This document shows positions 49,901 to 57,263 of a stretch of 64,000 nucleotides of DNA, one piece after another. The notes under the pieces are model-generated. The model made no database searches and was not told where the DNA came from. It worked only from the letters and a program-made list of their open reading frames with translations. How positions within the stretch are numbered: position 1 is the first letter of the stretch; the number at the start of each line of letters is the position of its first letter. The position numbers were made by a program, and so were the translations under genes. Location of the stretch: the NCBI GenBank assembly GCA_016776925.1, contig JADHSL010000005.1, forward strand, positions 35,158 to 99,157, written 5' to 3'. The DNA is from Pirellulales bacterium (GTDB lineage: Bacteria; Planctomycetota; Planctomycetia; Pirellulales; UBA1268).

Positions 49901-50176
49901 ATCAATCAAACGTTGTGGGTCATCTGCTGGTCGATCTGTATTTTCAAGTAACACACGGGTCGCAATCGCGCGAGCAACCTCATCCCATACCCGCTCAGTG
50001 ATGGCTGCCTGCTCTATTCCTCTGAGCACATCCCTGCCGGTCTTTGGCTTTCTTTCATCAATAGCTTTGGTAACACGCTGCCACTCTTTCTGACGAGGCA
50101 CTGGAGGATCTGCTGCATGAAGTGTGGTAACACAGCAACTGACAAAACAGAGCACGTGCAGAATGTGACGAGTCAT
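43922..50176 (-). CDS. alpha-2-macroglobulin family protein lacking the thioester motif
   Basis: A giant exported protein (about 2084 residues from ATG 50176, with leader MTRHILHVLCFVSCCVTTLHA). It has a helical N-terminal region of about 480 residues, macroglobulin MG domains (TDRGIYRPSQQLHFKG, MG2-like), a Met/Gly/Ala-rich insert (near residue 1210), and the A2M core (AETAFFMPTVTSNKAGSVTLEF, TTWQFKAFVHD, PMPPRFLREGD). The terpenoid-cyclase-like thioester domain is recognisable, but the place of the CxEQ motif reads ALPYLMERNDESVDAL, and no CxEQ occurs anywhere. Bacterial relatives trap or inhibit host proteases; this one cannot form the covalent thioester. No pbpC-like neighbour is present. 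Confidence 0.88.
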   Translation of the reverse strand: MTRHILHVLCFVSCCVTTLHAADPPVPRQKEWQRVTKAIDERKPKTGRDVLRGIEQAAITERVWDEVARAIATRVLLENTDRPADDPQRLIDLDAATETAPVQTRGALQAIQANWTWTFFQMNRWRFAQRTTQVKSNADRNLSEISSWDLRQIVLEIHDQFEKALSDDRGLKDLPVDDWAMLIEAGSMGKAYRPTLWDVVARDAIAFHQTGERGLVDPEDAFEFEASSPALQGVNIFRKWKPAQAEADKESVTDKDSPVLRVISLYQQILDFHADDEDQTAFHSADLDRLIWARGVAVANAEAEPDEEFCKALRSFIEQCGDHEISAMARFQLAEIIRSESPAEARMIALKAVDRYPTTIGGKQCHNLIALIEAKELAVATERTWAKPWPALHVTYRNIEQMHLRLVKEDWEERLLEGKPYGRGIDQKDRERILSLPSIQDATVVLPQTDDYRSSIEELSVDSVFVTETISPGAYWVVCSHRGDFSDGDNIVSTTLVWVSRISAVNTTDYQAQLPQHTGYVVDVESGKPIHGAEVTAWQRDQRSRPRKMVKQETIKTNEDGQYTLKAHSGQETIFVVSSAIDGQIHHVLTEPERLWHRENVQRPKRSIVLMTDRGIYRPSQQLHFKGILIEQAADRRGATAISKASVEAFLQDANGRQVSKLSLKTNGFGSFQGTFPIPTGSLPGRWSVRAQGSGATGATGVRIEEYKRPKFQVELASPTESVQLEKLVTLSGTASTYTGLAVGGAKVVWNVKREVRFPIWCRWCFPWLPFDGGTRRIARGHSITDADGTFSITFPAVPDRVSPPESLPTFTYHVTADVTDSGGETRSTDTRVLAGYVDVEATLDVDDWQVTNDENVASVTIHVSTLSLDAAPRGIAGTLRLNQLIQPKRVARIDLTARTVPYDVLRRQKSRGSSLLPEPQDDDPKTWAEGKQVTTNEIVTDVSSGKGKATVLLQPGIYRATFTIPATADCPEVIATRLVEVNNPKAKKYEIKRPFVLRVENSTVEVADELHAIVGTGYSQGSFLVEIVQSGRVLKRGWTNNERTQMPVSFKIEDAHRGGVTLRAWMVREGRLYHESQRIDVPWTDKKLSVQWEQFTRRLEPATEQVWQATIRTEADPLAGPARAALAEMTATLYDQSLDALASHQWPTLALFARDSSRWQLRFTNSASAMRQIYGSWARDHQSVRISYHQFRRPFGSPVNGGFGGMLGGGGMVRMRSMPAAAMGVPEGAMAKGAVAFAASDEMMMADTSADTQANFNSAQKETANSRDENSQKGKGAVSPPPRTNMAETAFFMPTVTSNKAGSVTLEFVLPDTLTTWQFKAFVHDKQIRSGNLLDTCVTSKDLMVEPMPPRFLREGDTVQIPVKVSNTSSGRLSGTVRFALFDARTNDNRDALIQDTKEQSFDLPAGASEAVFFTVSITDGTDVLRYRATGTTTGSARRLSDGEEATLPVLPRKVLVTETIPITVRGGEQRTVILEKLLESKQKGSSAIQNESLAIQAVSNPAWYAVMALPYLMERNDESVDALFYRLYANAYAKHLVTSDPRIEKIFEQWRGTNTLKSPLENNEVLVKTLLAETPWVRDATSETEARARVANLFDESRVRSEVSSAIERLQSLRNPDGGWPWFPGGRSSDTITLSIVSGFGRLRANGVNIDMTLPQSTLPWIDARLIEEKRLAEQRQERAHKAGNLALASEPVLTQLGVFALYARSFFLADSPPAGEAAEAHAWCMRVGQKSWTELSHNRSQGQLAIALFRGGERVTAESIIESLKQRAVGGPRGEQAADRKEDNWQGMWWRNRHPMWWSWAQAPIETQSLMIEAFDEIVGDTESVEAMKAWLVQQKRTSRWPGSPATANAVGVLLGRGDDLLGDSSLVEVTVGGESIKPGENGASKVEAGTGFFENRFVRREITPSMAEIIFQKAEGGGLAFGGVHWQYLDHIENVEASGRDELAVTKELFIRTMTKSGPVLEPVVALEKVGVGEELVVRLKITSDRTYEFLELTDHRPCVTEPMDVLSGWRWADGVGWYQVTRDASTQFFFEQLPQGTHVLEYSLRVAHRGQSSSGFATIRSRYAPEFSARSQSLSLSTQ

Positions 50177-50370
50177 TTTTCGATTTCCCACAGATTCAGA
50201 AAGAAAAGACTATTGGAAGAAGAAGTACATACCAGAACCTAAAAAACGTTTGTGTCGATGGAACACCGTTGCTTTCTGGTATGAAAACAATGTTTTTTTG
50301 TACTTTTCCTCCCTCTTCTACGCTGAGACTTTCTTGCCGTTACGGAAAAAAAGTGCTATTACTAAGTATA

Positions 50371-50488
50371 GATAGACCCCGCTGATCGATCCCCTCTGGG
50401 ATCCGCGCTTGTACGTTTTACACTGCAAGTGGCGACGTGGGTGTTCCCAACGGACTCTCTGGAGTTACATCGATGGAACCCTCGCCCA
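50371..50488 (+). promoter_or_regulatory. conserved 118-nt leader element, copy A
   Basis: Gap-free counterpart of 27525-27642 (minus). GATCCC-CTCT-GGGATC (50389-50404) is a perfect hairpin; CGCTTG and CAAGTG enclose a 13-nt segment that differs completely from copy B; GACTC-TCTG-GAGTT would hide the GGAG ribosome binding site 8 nt before ATG 50473. A promoter TTGCCG (50334) -17- TATTAC (50357) lies just upstream and is partly shared with the other copy. Substitutions between the copies are mostly nonsynonymous if read as the GTG-initiated frame, which argues for RNA rather than protein conservation. Function is inferred. Confidence 0.7.
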
Positions 50489-53400
50489 TGCGGCTACCAA
50501 TACAACGCGGTTCGTTGACCCTGCGTTTTGCAGGGTTTGCAATCGCTTTGGTTCAAATCGGCCTCACTCCTGAGATCGTTCGAGCTGAGGAGCCACTTTC
50601 GTATAACGAACATATTCGCCCAATTTTGGTTGAAAACTGTTTCTCCTGTCATGGAGCAGACTCGGCGAGCCGAAAAGCTGACCTTCGCCTCGATCGTCGA
50701 GATGATGCCATTGAATATGGAGCCATCATTGCTGGTGACCCCGACTCAACAGTTCTGCTCGACCGAATTTATTCTGAAGACCCCGAAGAGGTCATGCCTC
50801 CACCGGAGATCAAGAAAACACTTTCTGCTCAGCAGAAAGCCCTTCTCACCCAGTGGATCAAACAGGGTGCCGAATACGAGCCGCACTGGTCATTCATTCC
50901 ACCAACGCGGGTACCAGTTCCAAAAGTGAAAAAACAGGATTGGGTTCGCAACCCTATCGACTCCTTTATTCTTTCAAAGCTTGAAGCAGAAGGACTTCTT
51001 CCGGCTGCAGAAACTGATCGTAGAACACTCGCTCGACGTCTGTCATATGACCTTACTGGCCTTCCACCAGAACCCGCAATTGTTGAGGCGTTTGTTCTTG
51101 ATCCGCATGCCGATGCCTACGAAAGACTCGTTGACTCATTCCTCTCGAAACTTGAGTGGGGTGAACATCGTGCTCGCCATTGGCTTGACTATGCTCGATA
51201 TGCTGACACCCATGGCATTCACTTTGATAACTTCCGTGAAATCTGGACATACCGCCAGTGGGTTATTAATGCGTTCAACCGCAATATGCCATTTGATCAA
51301 TTTACGATCCTGCAACTTGCAGGAGACCTGGTCACTGATCATGGACCGGGTGCGACGCCTGATCAGATTCTTGATAACAAGATTGCCACTGGCTTCAATC
51401 GCTGCAATATGACGACCAATGAGGGTGGCATCATTGATGAGGAATACATTGTCCTCTACGCAAGGGATCGCACTGAAACCACAGCGCAGGTTTTCATGGG
51501 GCTCACTGCTGGTTGTGCCGTCTGCCATGACCATAAGTTTGACCCACTGTCACAAAAAGAGTTTTACGAACTCTCCGCATTCTTTAATAACACAACGCAG
51601 CGTGCAAAAGACGGTAACGTCTATAACACCCCACCTGTTCTCGCCGTACCACTTGCTCAAGATAGAACTCGATTTCGTAAAATTCAGAAAGAATTGCCTG
51701 TTGCACGAGCAGCTTTGGCAACCCGCAAGAAGAATGCGAAAACCGAATTCCACACATGGGTTCAATCACTCACGGAGGATCAGGTCCTTGCAGTACGGCC
51801 TCAAGAGACGCCACTTGTCGATATTGCATTTTCTGAGGGTGAGGGAAATAAAACAAAGGCATCTTTTTTAGGGAAACAAACCACCATACCGCTTTCAGAC
51901 TCGACTTCATGGCTGCCAGGTCCCAGCGGCATGCCTGCTGCATTAGTGAATGGAAAAGCTCTCGAACTTTCATCAGCTGGTGACTTCGAACATGATCAGC
52001 CCTTTACTATTTCCTGCTGGGTCAAACTTCCCAAAGAAGATGGGAATAAAAATTTTTCCATTGCTTCTCGGATGGATGAGTCCAACGCACACCGAGGATG
52101 GGATCTATGGGTTGAAGACCGCCGTGTCGGCATGCACCTGATCCACAAATGGCCTGAAGACGCATTAAAAGTTGTCGCAAAAAAACAACTCAAGCCAGAT
52201 GTCTGGACACTCGTCACGCTGTCATATAACGGCAGCGGGAATCCTGGTGGCATCAAAATCTATTACGATGGTGTTGTGCAGCAAAAGCCAAAGGTCGCAA
52301 ACAACAAATTTAAGAAAAATACAACACGTACTGAGACAGCGTCATTTGTTATTGGGAGTCGAACAAAGGGATCGCCTGCTAAAAACCTTGGTCTTACCAA
52401 TGTTTCTATCTGGGGCCGAGCTCTTACTCAAAACGAAGTCGAACGTATTGCAAAAGCCGATCTTCTGATTGATATCGTCAAACTTCCGAAGGATGAGCGG
52501 CTCCAGGCTGCGAATCGTCTGTATGATTGGTGGCTCATGGCTTTCGATAAACCGTTTCAGGCAGCCAAGGCTCGAGAGAACGCATTGGTCGGCGAAGAAG
52601 CAGCCATCAAAAACCGTGGCACCATTGCTCATGTCATGCAAGAAAAGCCAGACATGGCCAAAGCTTTTGTCCTCGATCGAGGAGAGTACGACAAACGTCT
52701 TGATGAGGTGGCTCCTGGAACTCCAGCCGCACTTCCGGCCTATCCAGAAACGCTTCCAAAAAATCGACTGGGATTAGCGCAGTGGCTCCTCCTGCAAGAT
52801 CACCCACTTACAAGTCGTGTTACCGTCAATCGATTCTGGCAAGAAGTCTTTGGGACTGGCCTTGTTCGCACGAGTGGTGACTTTGGCATTACCGGAGAAC
52901 TCCCAAGCAATCAGGAACTCCTCGATTGGCTTGCCGTCGAATTCCGTGAAAGCGGGTGGGATGTGCAACATCTCTTCCGACTTTTTGTGACGAGTGCAGC
53001 CTACCGACAGGCTGCAACGGCTACGCCTGCAAAACTACTTAAGGATCGCGAGAATCGTTTGCTGTCACGAGGTCCTCGTTTCCGAATGGATGCCGAAATG
53101 ATTCGTGACACGGCCTTGGCAGCAAGTGGTCTGCTTGTCCAGAAAATTGGTGGTCCAAGCGTCAAGCCATACCAACCCGATGGCGTCTGGAAAGCGGTTG
53201 CCATGCCACAAAGCGACACAAAAAAATATGCCGCAAGTACCGGCGCTGATCTGTATCGCAGAAGCATGTATTGGTTCTGGAAACGATCGGCTCCGCCAAC
53301 CTCGATGGATATTCTTGACGCGCCGTCACGTGAAGTCTGTACGGTGAGGCGAGACAGAACGAATACTCCATTGCAGGCACTTGTAACGTTAAATGATCCG

Positions 53401-53706
53401 CAGTTTGTGGAAGCGTCCAGGGCACTAGCCGACGATGCACTGTTCTTAGGTGGGAGCAATGACGACCAACGTATCGATTACATCACAAACAGGTTGTTAT
53501 CCCGGCCACTGACTGAAGCTGAAAAGCCTGTTGTTAAAAACTCACTGGCTGATTTGACGACCTGGTACAAGGAACATCCTGACGATGCACAAGCCGTCAT
53601 CTCAGTCGGACAATCACAGCCTCGTCATGAAGATGCCGTGACGTTAGCAAGCTGGACCATGCTGACAAATCAACTCATGAATCTGGACGAAGTACTTTCC
53701 AAATAA
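50473..53706 (+). CDS. PSD1 protein with LamG insert: cytochrome C + DUF1549 + LamG + DUF1553
   Basis: Paralogue of the 24922 gene, 1077 residues from ATG 50473, which has GGAG 8 nt upstream (ATG 50488 is an alternative). After a leader ending near EIVRAEE comes the cytochrome C domain with CFSCHG, then DUF1549 (RLSYDLTGLPPEPAI) with a second CxxCH (CAVCHDHKFDP), then a LamG/concanavalin-like domain absent from the paralogue (FTISCWVKLPKEDG to NVSIWGRALTQNEVERI, about residues 490-660), and DUF1553 (FVTSAAYRQAATATP to the end). The insert suggests carbohydrate binding. First gene of a unit with DUF1501 and a sulfatase. Confidence 0.92.
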   Translation: MEPSPMRLPIQRGSLTLRFAGFAIALVQIGLTPEIVRAEEPLSYNEHIRPILVENCFSCHGADSASRKADLRLDRRDDAIEYGAIIAGDPDSTVLLDRIYSEDPEEVMPPPEIKKTLSAQQKALLTQWIKQGAEYEPHWSFIPPTRVPVPKVKKQDWVRNPIDSFILSKLEAEGLLPAAETDRRTLARRLSYDLTGLPPEPAIVEAFVLDPHADAYERLVDSFLSKLEWGEHRARHWLDYARYADTHGIHFDNFREIWTYRQWVINAFNRNMPFDQFTILQLAGDLVTDHGPGATPDQILDNKIATGFNRCNMTTNEGGIIDEEYIVLYARDRTETTAQVFMGLTAGCAVCHDHKFDPLSQKEFYELSAFFNNTTQRAKDGNVYNTPPVLAVPLAQDRTRFRKIQKELPVARAALATRKKNAKTEFHTWVQSLTEDQVLAVRPQETPLVDIAFSEGEGNKTKASFLGKQTTIPLSDSTSWLPGPSGMPAALVNGKALELSSAGDFEHDQPFTISCWVKLPKEDGNKNFSIASRMDESNAHRGWDLWVEDRRVGMHLIHKWPEDALKVVAKKQLKPDVWTLVTLSYNGSGNPGGIKIYYDGVVQQKPKVANNKFKKNTTRTETASFVIGSRTKGSPAKNLGLTNVSIWGRALTQNEVERIAKADLLIDIVKLPKDERLQAANRLYDWWLMAFDKPFQAAKARENALVGEEAAIKNRGTIAHVMQEKPDMAKAFVLDRGEYDKRLDEVAPGTPAALPAYPETLPKNRLGLAQWLLLQDHPLTSRVTVNRFWQEVFGTGLVRTSGDFGITGELPSNQELLDWLAVEFRESGWDVQHLFRLFVTSAAYRQAATATPAKLLKDRENRLLSRGPRFRMDAEMIRDTALAASGLLVQKIGGPSVKPYQPDGVWKAVAMPQSDTKKYAASTGADLYRRSMYWFWKRSAPPTSMDILDAPSREVCTVRRDRTNTPLQALVTLNDPQFVEASRALADDALFLGGSNDDQRIDYITNRLLSRPLTEAEKPVVKNSLADLTTWYKEHPDDAQAVISVGQSQPRHEDAVTLASWTMLTNQLMNLDEVLSK

Positions 53707-53728
53707 CCCATCCGCAAGAGATGAATCC

Positions 53729-55228
53729 ATGAATCCACCAATTCGATCACCTCTGGACGAACTGGGGCTCAACCTCACACGACGACGTTTCTTTGAACAA
53801 GGAAGCCATCTCCTTGGTGGTGCGGCGCTTGCATCGCTTCTACCAGGTGGACTTACGCACGGCGCACCGAGTGCCCAAAACAATTCAAACATTGAGATAC
53901 CACGCGTACCGGGCGCCATCGGACCTCACTTTGCCCCGAAAGCAAAACATGTCATCTATCTGCATATGGTTGGTGGACCACCGCAGCAAGATATGTATGA
54001 CTACAAACCCGTGATGGATGACTGGTATGACAAAGAATTGCCTGAAAGCATTCGTAACGGCCAACGACTGACAACCATGACATCTGGTCAGAAGCGATTT
54101 CCGATTGCACCTTCCAAATTCAAATTCAAGCAGCACGGTGAAAGTGGCATGTGGGTGACTGAACTCTTGCCATGGACTGCAAAAATGGTTGATGAGATGT
54201 GCTTTGTACGAAGCATGCATACAGAAGCGATCAATCATGAGCCTGCTATTACCTACATGCAGACTGGGAATCAAATTACGGGACGTCCCTGTCTGGGCTC
54301 ATGGACAAGTTATGGCCTTGGAAGCTTGAATGAAGATTTACCAGCGTTTGTTGTTCTTGTTGCCCAATCGACAAAGCCAGCACAGGCGCAGGCCATTGGA
54401 GCGCGACTCTGGTCGAGTGGATATCTTCCGGGTGAATATGCCGGCGTAAGCTTTCGTTCGAGTGGTGACCCCATTCTTTACATTAATAATCCACCAGGGG
54501 TTTCCGATGCCGTTCGTCGAAAAACACTTGATGGACTGCAGGCTTTAAACCAGCAGACGTTTGAGAAAATTGGTGACCCTGAAATACGAACACGAATTGC
54601 TCAGTACGAAATGGCCTATCGGATGCAGACCAGCGTGCCTGACCTCACTGATATTTCTCAGGAGTCTGAAAGTACGCTTGCGTTGTATGGTGATCAGGTA
54701 AAAAACGCAGGGTCGTTCGCGAACTCTGTGCTCATGGCACGTCGCATGGTGGAGCGTGGCGTACGGTTTGTCCAGCTGTACCTCAATCATTGGGATACAC
54801 ACAGCGACGTTGCGAACCGCCTCCCGAATGGCTGTCGAGATATTGACCAGGCCTGTTACGGATTAATCAATGACTTGAAGTCTCGTGGGCTTCTTGATGA
54901 CACGCTCATCGTCTGGGGTGGTGAATTTGGCCGTACGGTTTATTCGCAGGGTGGTCTGTCAAAAGAAAACTATGGACGTGATCATCATCCACGTTGCTTC
55001 ACGATGTGGATGTGTGGTGGTGGAGCCAAGCCTGGGCAGATCTATGGTGAAACAGATGACTTCTCATACAACATCGTGAAAGATCCTGTGCATATTCGAG
55101 ATTTTCATGCCACGGTGCTTCACCTGCTTGGCTTCGACCATGAGCGATTTACATATCGTCATCTTGGTCTGGATCAGAAACTGACAGGTGTTGAGCATGC
55201 CAAGATCATTCATGACCTGCTTGCCTGA
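53729..55228 (+). CDS. DUF1501 family secreted protein
   Basis: A 499-residue paralogue of the 23407 protein. The leader LTRRRFFEQGSHLLGGAAL carries a twin-arginine motif. DUF1501 features: IYLHMVGGPPQQDMYDYKP, MHTEAINHEPAITYMQTG, VLMARRMVERGVRFVQLYL, NHWDTHSDV and LIVWGGEFGRTVYSQGG. It begins 22 bp after the PSD1 stop, so the two are co-transcribed, exactly as in the minus-strand pair at 23-27 kb. The two proteins may work together outside the cytoplasm; the activity is not established. Confidence 0.93.
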   Translation: MNPPIRSPLDELGLNLTRRRFFEQGSHLLGGAALASLLPGGLTHGAPSAQNNSNIEIPRVPGAIGPHFAPKAKHVIYLHMVGGPPQQDMYDYKPVMDDWYDKELPESIRNGQRLTTMTSGQKRFPIAPSKFKFKQHGESGMWVTELLPWTAKMVDEMCFVRSMHTEAINHEPAITYMQTGNQITGRPCLGSWTSYGLGSLNEDLPAFVVLVAQSTKPAQAQAIGARLWSSGYLPGEYAGVSFRSSGDPILYINNPPGVSDAVRRKTLDGLQALNQQTFEKIGDPEIRTRIAQYEMAYRMQTSVPDLTDISQESESTLALYGDQVKNAGSFANSVLMARRMVERGVRFVQLYLNHWDTHSDVANRLPNGCRDIDQACYGLINDLKSRGLLDDTLIVWGGEFGRTVYSQGGLSKENYGRDHHPRCFTMWMCGGGAKPGQIYGETDDFSYNIVKDPVHIRDFHATVLHLLGFDHERFTYRHLGLDQKLTGVEHAKIIHDLLA

Positions 55229-55400
55229 CGGTGCTGCGGTCTCAAAATAGACTGCACCATCTGTTTCCAGATTCACTCAGCAGCAACAGGCTAATTACCT
55301 GTTTTTTCCGCGATGTTTTCGTAACGCTTGGCAGAACGAGAACATCTGCTCATCATGCAGGTTGAAAGTGTGGTGTTCTTTTCAAAGAGGGGTCTATCTG

Positions 55401-56819
55401 ATGATCAAGTATTTTTTAGCAGTTGTACTCAGTCTGCACTGTGCATGTGCCTATGCTGAGAGTCGTCCAAACGTTCTTTGGATTTACCTCGAAGATGTGA
55501 GTGGGTGGCTCAGTTGTTATGGCGAGACACTCATTGAAACACCGAACTTTGACCGGCTTGCTGCACGTGGTATTCGCTTTGATCGATTCTACACGCCAGC
55601 TGGTGTCTGCTCAGCAACTCGTTCTGCCACGATTGTTGGCGCAATGCAGACGAGTTTTGGCATTCACAACCACCGTAGTGGACGACCAGATTTTCGTGGT
55701 CAGGCCATGGGCGCAGCCTTTGATGACATCCGATTGCCTGCAGGCGTCGAACCTCTTCCAGTTTTGATGAAGAAAGCCGGGTACTTTACGTTTAATCAAT
55801 CTGGCAAAGATGACTACAACTTTAAATGGAGTGCAGAAAATTTCTATAGCCCGAACAGCAAAACAAATCTTTGGCGGAACCGCGAAGATGGCCAACCATT
55901 TTTTGGGCAGGTTCAACTTCGTGGCGGCAAGCTTGGCAAGCGGGCAAAGCCAGTGATTGATCCTGCAACCGTACCTGTTCCGCCGTACTACCCAGACATT
56001 CCTGAAGTGCGTGAAGAAATTGCGCATCACTACGACTGTCTTCTGAAGACTGATCAGGAAATTGGCAACCTGCTTGACCAGCTTGAAAAGGATGGACTCA
56101 CTGATTCAACGTATATCTTCTGCTTTAGTGACCATGGCTACAAACTTCATCGCCACAAACAATTTTTATACGAAGGTGGTATTCGCATGCCACTGCTTGT
56201 GGCTGGCCCTGGAATCAAATCAGGGCAAGTACGTGATGATCTTGTCAGTGGTATTGATATCGCGCCGGCAAGCCTTGCAGCTGCTGGGCTTTCTATTCCT
56301 TCTTTTATGGAAGGGCGAGATTTCTTAGCAAAAGATTACACACCACGTGAGTATCTTGTCGCTGCTCGTGATCGATGTGATTACAGCATTGAAAAAATTC
56401 GGGCAATCGTCACGCCACGATTTAAGTATCTGCGCAATTATTTGACAGACCGTCCTTTTATGCAGCCGAGTTATAAAGATCCGTGGCCTGTTTCCATACG
56501 ATTTCGAGAGATGATGGCCAATAATGAGATGAATGAGACACAACTCATTTTCTTTGGTCCAGAAAAGCCGCCTGAAGAACTGTATGATCTGGAGAATGAC
56601 CCACATGAAATTCATAATCTTGCTGAGGATTCTGCATTTCAGAAAGAGCTTGAAGAGCATCGTGCGATGTTGAAAGACTGGATTGCAGAAACTGGTGATC
56701 AGGGCCAGGCAACCGAAAGTGATGCTGGTTTACTTGCAGCCTTGAAGCGGTGGGGAGACAAGTGCGTCAACCCGGAATATGATCGTGTACGATCGCAACT
56801 CAACGAATCCAAAAATTGA
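55401..56819 (+). CDS. secreted sulfatase with CxAxR active site
   Basis: A 472-residue sulfatase starting at ATG 55401 after AAAGAGGGG; the track start at 55362 is too early. The leader MIKYFLAVVLSLHCACAYA is followed by the metal site WIYLEDVSGW, and C70 in CSATR is the formylglycine site with alanine instead of the usual proline. FSDHGYKLHRHKQFLYEGG and DLENDPHEIHNLAED are typical of sulfatases acting on polysaccharides. It lies 170 bp after the DUF1501 gene on the same strand and may belong to that transcription unit. Confidence 0.92.
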   Translation: MIKYFLAVVLSLHCACAYAESRPNVLWIYLEDVSGWLSCYGETLIETPNFDRLAARGIRFDRFYTPAGVCSATRSATIVGAMQTSFGIHNHRSGRPDFRGQAMGAAFDDIRLPAGVEPLPVLMKKAGYFTFNQSGKDDYNFKWSAENFYSPNSKTNLWRNREDGQPFFGQVQLRGGKLGKRAKPVIDPATVPVPPYYPDIPEVREEIAHHYDCLLKTDQEIGNLLDQLEKDGLTDSTYIFCFSDHGYKLHRHKQFLYEGGIRMPLLVAGPGIKSGQVRDDLVSGIDIAPASLAAAGLSIPSFMEGRDFLAKDYTPREYLVAARDRCDYSIEKIRAIVTPRFKYLRNYLTDRPFMQPSYKDPWPVSIRFREMMANNEMNETQLIFFGPEKPPEELYDLENDPHEIHNLAEDSAFQKELEEHRAMLKDWIAETGDQGQATESDAGLLAALKRWGDKCVNPEYDRVRSQLNESKN

Positions 56820-56861
56820 TTCCGTAATTTGCTTCAGTTCTACTAGTGTCACCCATCAAAC

Positions 56862-56934
56862 GCCCTCGTAGCTCAGGGGATAGAGCACCGCTTTCCTAAA
56901 GCGGGAGTCGCAGGTTCGAATCCTGCCGGGGGTA
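56862..56934 (+). tRNA. tRNA-Arg (anticodon CCT)
   Basis: Cloverleaf read by eye: acceptor GCCCTCG / CGGGGGT, D arm with AGCTCAGGGGATAGAGC, anticodon stem CCGCT-TTCCTAA-AGCGG giving anticodon CCT (reads AGG), short variable loop, and T arm GCAGG-TTCGAAT-CCTGC. The discriminator base is A and CCA is not encoded. Composition changes to AT-rich immediately downstream, and an integrase is encoded 2 kb further on, so the 3' end is the likely attachment site of an integrative element. Confidence 0.95.
56910..56934 (+). other. presumed attachment site (tRNA 3' end)
   Basis: The T arm and acceptor 3' end (GCAGGTTCGAATCCTGCC onward) is the usual crossover segment for tyrosine recombinases. No second copy of this segment is present in the window, so this is only an inference from position; the other junction must lie beyond base 64000. 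Confidence 0.35.
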
Positions 56935-57139
56935 CTACCTTCTCCAGACGTATAGCGTTTTTTTGCGATTTGTATCCGCTGGATACAGATATGGATACAG
57001 AACCGCTCAACTGACTATCCCAATCCCCGCTCAAGATGGGGTCTAAAAGGGCCAAGTTTCAGCACAGATTTCGGGCCAGTTTCAGGTAATGCAAAGGGAA
57101 AAATATGGCTATTAATTTGGGCCTATAAATATAGGGTTA

Positions 57140-57172
57140 ATATCTATGCAAAATATCTATGCAAATTTGCAT
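57140..57172. repeat. tandem 13-bp repeats plus 14-bp palindrome
   Basis: ATATCTATGCAAA occurs twice head to tail (57140-57152, 57153-57165), and the second copy runs into the perfect palindrome ATGCAAATTTGCAT (57159-57172). They end 7 bp before the -35 box of the promoter, so they are probably operator, recombinase arm or excisionase binding sites. Confidence 0.75.
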
Positions 57173-57179
57173 TTAAATC

Positions 57180-57208
57180 TTGACAACAGAATGCCGATAC
57201 TGTATAAT
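57180..57208 (+). promoter_or_regulatory. perfect consensus sigma-70 promoter of the element
   Basis: TTGACA (57180-57185), a 17-bp spacer and TATAAT (57203-57208): both boxes match the consensus exactly. Transcription would start near 57215, about 50 nt before the ATG at 57264. The track ORF that begins at TTG 57180 starts inside the -35 box and is therefore not the real start. Confidence 0.85.
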
Positions 57209-57263
57209 AAGAGCATACAAAGGACGGATGAGACTATTTTTTAGGACTTTTGGAGGATTAGAC

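Noticed and set aside
50437-50472. GTG start of the track for the second PSD1 gene (and 27576 for the first)
   Set aside because: These 12 codons lie in the conserved leader and change mostly nonsynonymously between copies; the next ATG has the ribosome binding site.
55386-55398. AGGGGTCTATCTG, reverse complement of the leader's first bases
   Set aside because: Only about 11 bases match, in the wrong orientation for the sulfatase; none of the hairpins follow. Probably chance.
56873-57055. 60-residue minus ORF ending PAGFEPATPALGKRCSIP
   Set aside because: This is the well-known false translation of the antisense strand of a tRNA gene; it lies on tRNA-Arg.
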